Source of the DNA: a bacterium
GTDB taxonomy: Bacteria > Bacteroidota > Rhodothermia > Rhodothermales > UBA10348
Assembly (NCBI GenBank): GCA_013204185.1
Contig: JABMOI010000146.1
Location: forward strand, 1 to 36,148
Direction: 5' to 3'
DNA length: 36,148 bases
The notes under the pieces are model-generated. The model searched no databases, was not told the DNA's origin, and worked only from the letters and a program-made list of their open reading frames with translations. A program made the position numbers and the translations under genes. Positions 33,517 to 36,148 of this stretch are shown piece by piece; the first letter of the stretch is position 1, and each line of letters starts with the position of its first letter.

Positions 33517-34563
33517 TTACTGGCCGGGAATGACTTCGAAAACCAATCCAGCTTCCTTGGATCCATAGCAAAAGGAAGACAATCTAGATGTCACAAATCG
33601 AAGCAATTCCTCTGGTTCAAACGTTCCTGAAAGTGATACTCGGTTAGATTGGCCGCCGAAGACCGGAAAGCCATCCAAGCGTCGCACAATCTGAATACCG
33701 CCGACATTAGAATTAACTTGAACGGCTTGGCTGAGCAGTGGGGCGGCGGGAGAGCGGAGTTCCAAATCCAAGAGTCGATAGCATGTTTGGCACGTCGCTG
33801 CGACTTGCCTCCCCAATTCCAGAGCAGTGGTAATATCGGCATTTGGGGAAACGGCGAGTGAAAGGCCTTTGATTTCGGGCGATACACGACGCCCATAAGC
33901 CCTTCTGTCACAGCCATTTACAACCATTGCGACCCGAATGGAGTCGTTGGCCAGGCCGCTCGAAGCAATTCCAAGACCGAACATAAGCGCTTGGAGCGTA
34001 TCCTCTGAAAGTGGGTCTTGCTCGGTTCCTACTTGGAGGACCGGGGTCAATCGTTTAAATCGTGAAAGAAGATCTGGGATGATATCTACTTTGCTAAACT
34101 CCTCAGAAAGTGATAGATCTAGAAACGGCCCGCGGATGGACGCAATAGACGCATTCACTGCTGCCTCCGATAACGCATCTGCAATGGAGAGAACTTCTTC
34201 AGGTTCGTGTCCAGCGTACAGATTAGAACAGTCACGAGCATGGAGTTCTATGCTGGGTACATCGCTTAATCCAAGTTGTTTACTGCTGTTGTAGACAGCC
34301 TCCGAAAGGGCATCCGCAGCTTGTTTAACACGATCATACACCTTTGCCTTCTGTGTTACAGAACGCCTGCTCGAGCAAGATGCCAAGGAAACAGAGCATT
34401 GAACGGCTTCGATTCCCACGTTTGACGCCGCGTTTGCAGCCTGACGGGATTCGTACAAACGCATAGCGGCAGCCTCGACTTCAGAAGAAGTCGGGCTGCC
34501 GCCAAGGGAGGCCAATGCTGTCTCTACGATATCGTTGAAGTCGGGTCGTTGCATAAAACTCAA
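33517..34563 (-). CDS. Conserved-looking hypothetical protein, 348 residues
   Basis: I do not recognise a family. The protein has no signal peptide or membrane segment and looks soluble and cytoplasmic. It is rich in Ala and Ser and has about nine Cys, including CSVSLASCSS (56-65), one CxxC (TCQTC, near 251-255) and NGCDRRAYGRR (near 211-221). The motif ADALSEA occurs twice (83-89 and 128-134), 45 residues apart. The last 60 residues contain a Gly-rich NVGGIQIV and a strand-like FEVIPG end. It lies in the same direction just before a dipeptide epimerase (10 bases), so a link to peptide or cell-wall metabolism is possible but unproven. Good codon structure and tight packing support a real gene. 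Confidence 0.8.
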   Translation of the reverse strand: MSFMQRPDFNDIVETALASLGGSPTSSEVEAAAMRLYESRQAANAASNVGIEAVQCSVSLASCSSRRSVTQKAKVYDRVKQAADALSEAVYNSSKQLGLSDVPSIELHARDCSNLYAGHEPEEVLSIADALSEAAVNASIASIRGPFLDLSLSEEFSKVDIIPDLLSRFKRLTPVLQVGTEQDPLSEDTLQALMFGLGIASSGLANDSIRVAMVVNGCDRRAYGRRVSPEIKGLSLAVSPNADITTALELGRQVAATCQTCYRLLDLELRSPAAPLLSQAVQVNSNVGGIQIVRRLDGFPVFGGQSNRVSLSGTFEPEELLRFVTSRLSSFCYGSKEAGLVFEVIPGQ

Positions 34564-34618
34564 GTTGAGTTCAGCAACATACTAATCAAGTAGGATGGAC
34601 TCCAACAGAAATTTTCGC

Positions 34619-36148
34619 TTATTCAGGCTTTGTCAGAGCCGTCAAGAAAGAGCGCAGCGTTCTAGAACCATCGGGATTGGCAGAAACGCGGTACGCCTTG
34701 ACTAAAAACGTAGAGCCTTCTTCCACATTCTTATAGGCGTCTACAAAGGCCTCTTTTGAGCTCACTGCGTCTCGATTTACCTCCGTAATAATATCGCCTT
34801 GGCGCAAATCACCATTCCGAAACGCTAGGCTATTTGGATCTACCGAACGAACAATGACGCCTTTAACATCTTTGGAATCGACGCCTAGTTGGTCTAGAAT
34901 CTCATTTGAAATAGATTCTATTTGAAGCCCCAAGGACTCAACCATATTGGACTCTTTTTCGAGGACTACTGGGGCATCGGCAACGGTTTCGTCAACAAAG
35001 GCACTCCGTTTGCCAAGGGTCACCTCTACTGTTTTGCGATGATCGTCGCGAGCATTTTCGAGAGACACTTTTTCGCCAGGAGCTAGGTTGGCAATGGTTG
35101 TTCGTAGTTCGTTGAAATCGTTTAATGTGATGCCATTCACAGCAATAATGATGTCGCCGTCTCTAAGACCTGCATCGTCGGCAGGTGCATCTGGAGTGAC
35201 AGAGGTCACTTGCGCAGCGCCCCTTGGGACGTTCAGAGCCCTCGATAGCGAAGAGGATACACGGTCGAAGTTAACCCCTAGAAATCCGCGCTCCACCTTG
35301 CCTGATTCAATCAGTTGGGAGGTGATGTTTTTCACCACGTCAACAGGAATCGCGAAGCCGATGCCTTGGCTACCACCACTTCTGGATAGGATGGCGGAGT
35401 TCAGCCCGATTAGCTGTCCGCTTAGATTGACCAGTGGCCCACCTGAGTTACCGGGGTTAATTGCAGCATCCGTTTGGATGAAAGAGGAGAACAGATTCAA
35501 ACCCGCTAGCGTCGAACTATTACGCCGAACAGCGCTGACAATACCAGAAGTAACTGTATTTCCTAACTCCTCGGCAAGGGGAGATCCAAACGCCATAACC
35601 CATTGTCCGACACGGATTTTGGAGGGGTCAGCGAATGAAATAGAAGGCGCGTTCCGTTTTTCAACTTGAATGACCGCCAGGTCTGAGTTGGGATCCGTTC
35701 CAACTACTTTGGCTTTCAAATACTGACCATCAAAAAGCATAACTTCAAGCGTTTCAGCATCTTTGATCACATGGTAGTTCGTAACGATATGCCCTTCGCT
35801 TGAAATAAAAACGCCAGATCCGAGCGCTGAAGTTCGGAATTCTGTAGGCGTATTTGGGGCCTGTTGAAGGTCTTGCCCAGGGAAGTTGAAAAAATTACCA
35901 AACGGATTTGCCTGAACTTGCCGCTCTTGCACGACTTCCGAGTGGATTTGGACAACAGTTGGATTTATTCGGTCCGCAACTGACACAAAAGCATCGTCAA
36001 TTGCTGCCATTGAAGCATCTTCATCTAGTAAAATTGGAGCCTGTACAGAATTCGCGTGGGACGCTGTACCCACATGCGTTCCGGCTCCAAGCCAGTTTGC
36101 TCCTGCCGTCGTAAAGAAGATTCCTGATACGAATGCAGCCGTAAGAAG
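34619..36148 (-). CDS. degP: DegP/HtrA-type periplasmic serine protease (5' end outside window)
   Basis: This is a trypsin-like protease with two PDZ domains. Numbering from the GTG at 36073, the catalytic triad is His101 (TNYHVIKD), Asp131 (PNSDLAVI) and Ser210 (NPGNSGGPL). PDZ1 (about 270-360) and PDZ2 (about 395-480, GDLRQGDIITEVNRD) follow. HtrA proteins degrade or refold misfolded envelope proteins. The frame is open from 36073 to the window edge and reads a hydrophobic segment (AAFVSGIFFTTAG) there, part of the signal peptide or membrane anchor, so the gene is incomplete and the GTG at 36073 is not the start. An insertion with NPFGNFFNFPGQ before the protease core is usual for the family. 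It is upstream of the hypothetical gene by 55 bases, on the same strand. Confidence 0.96.
   Translation of the reverse strand, partial: LLTAAFVSGIFFTTAGANWLGAGTHVGTASHANSVQAPILLDEDASMAAIDDAFVSVADRINPTVVQIHSEVVQERQVQANPFGNFFNFPGQDLQQAPNTPTEFRTSALGSGVFISSEGHIVTNYHVIKDAETLEVMLFDGQYLKAKVVGTDPNSDLAVIQVEKRNAPSISFADPSKIRVGQWVMAFGSPLAEELGNTVTSGIVSAVRRNSSTLAGLNLFSSFIQTDAAINPGNSGGPLVNLSGQLIGLNSAILSRSGGSQGIGFAIPVDVVKNITSQLIESGKVERGFLGVNFDRVSSSLSRALNVPRGAAQVTSVTPDAPADDAGLRDGDIIIAVNGITLNDFNELRTTIANLAPGEKVSLENARDDHRKTVEVTLGKRSAFVDETVADAPVVLEKESNMVESLGLQIESISNEILDQLGVDSKDVKGVIVRSVDPNSLAFRNGDLRQGDIITEVNRDAVSSKEAFVDAYKNVEEGSTFLVKAYRVSANPDGSRTLRSFLTALTKPE

Overview
The window is a dense bacterial chromosome segment (roughly half G+C by eye) with about 29 protein genes on both strands. 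I saw no rRNA, tRNA, CRISPR array, insertion sequence or prophage gene. Several gene types point to the Bacteroidota/Rhodothermota/Balneolota side of the tree: a small stand-alone HsdR-N-terminal-like protein, an Mrp ATPase without the CxxC pair, a TamB-like protein downstream of aroB, a demethylmenaquinone-type methyltransferase, and weak or absent Shine-Dalgarno sequences. The lineage is inferred from gene content, not from a marker phylogeny.

Layout. 1-1309 (+): end of an HU/IHF-type gene, then ruvX and def. 1321-5204 (-): a tightly overlapping operon, a biotin-carrier protein, a sugar-nucleotide-type epimerase fused in frame to a ZnuA-like metal-binding domain, then the ABC ATPase and permease of a zinc/manganese importer. 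5321-7081 (+): pfkA and menG/ubiE. 7108-10194 (-): a partner-switching set (membrane segment, GAF+PP2C phosphatase, STAS antagonist, anti-sigma-type kinase), with the membrane part and phosphatase in different, overlapping frames. 10402-17093 (+): a membrane-anchored four-module protein of unknown function, a FGGY sugar kinase, prmA, a Ppx/GppA phosphatase, mrp and a NifU-like Fe-S protein, ending at a 15-bp terminator hairpin. 17219-19960 (-): a DUF58 protein and a secreted M28 peptidase. 20100-23115 (+): pyrR-pyrB, the HsdR-N-like protein and cysQ. 23095-30052 (-): aroB, a tamB split by a frameshift at a short G-run, and a class I aminotransferase. 30406-32471 (+): an NRDE/TANGO2 protein and an alpha/beta hydrolase-OsmC fusion. 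32481-36148 (-): a DegP/HtrA protease (5' end outside), an unrecognised 348-residue protein and a dipeptide epimerase.

Most genes are housekeeping. The unusual parts are the epimerase-ZnuA fusion, the partner-switching cluster facing the four-module protein across a perfect 13-bp inverted repeat, the two apparent frame breaks (rsbU-like and tamB), and a recurring pattern of 14-17 bp tandem duplications at gene ends, three of them at or across stop codons. These are the best places to look for something new. None of them is proven to be a new system from sequence alone.
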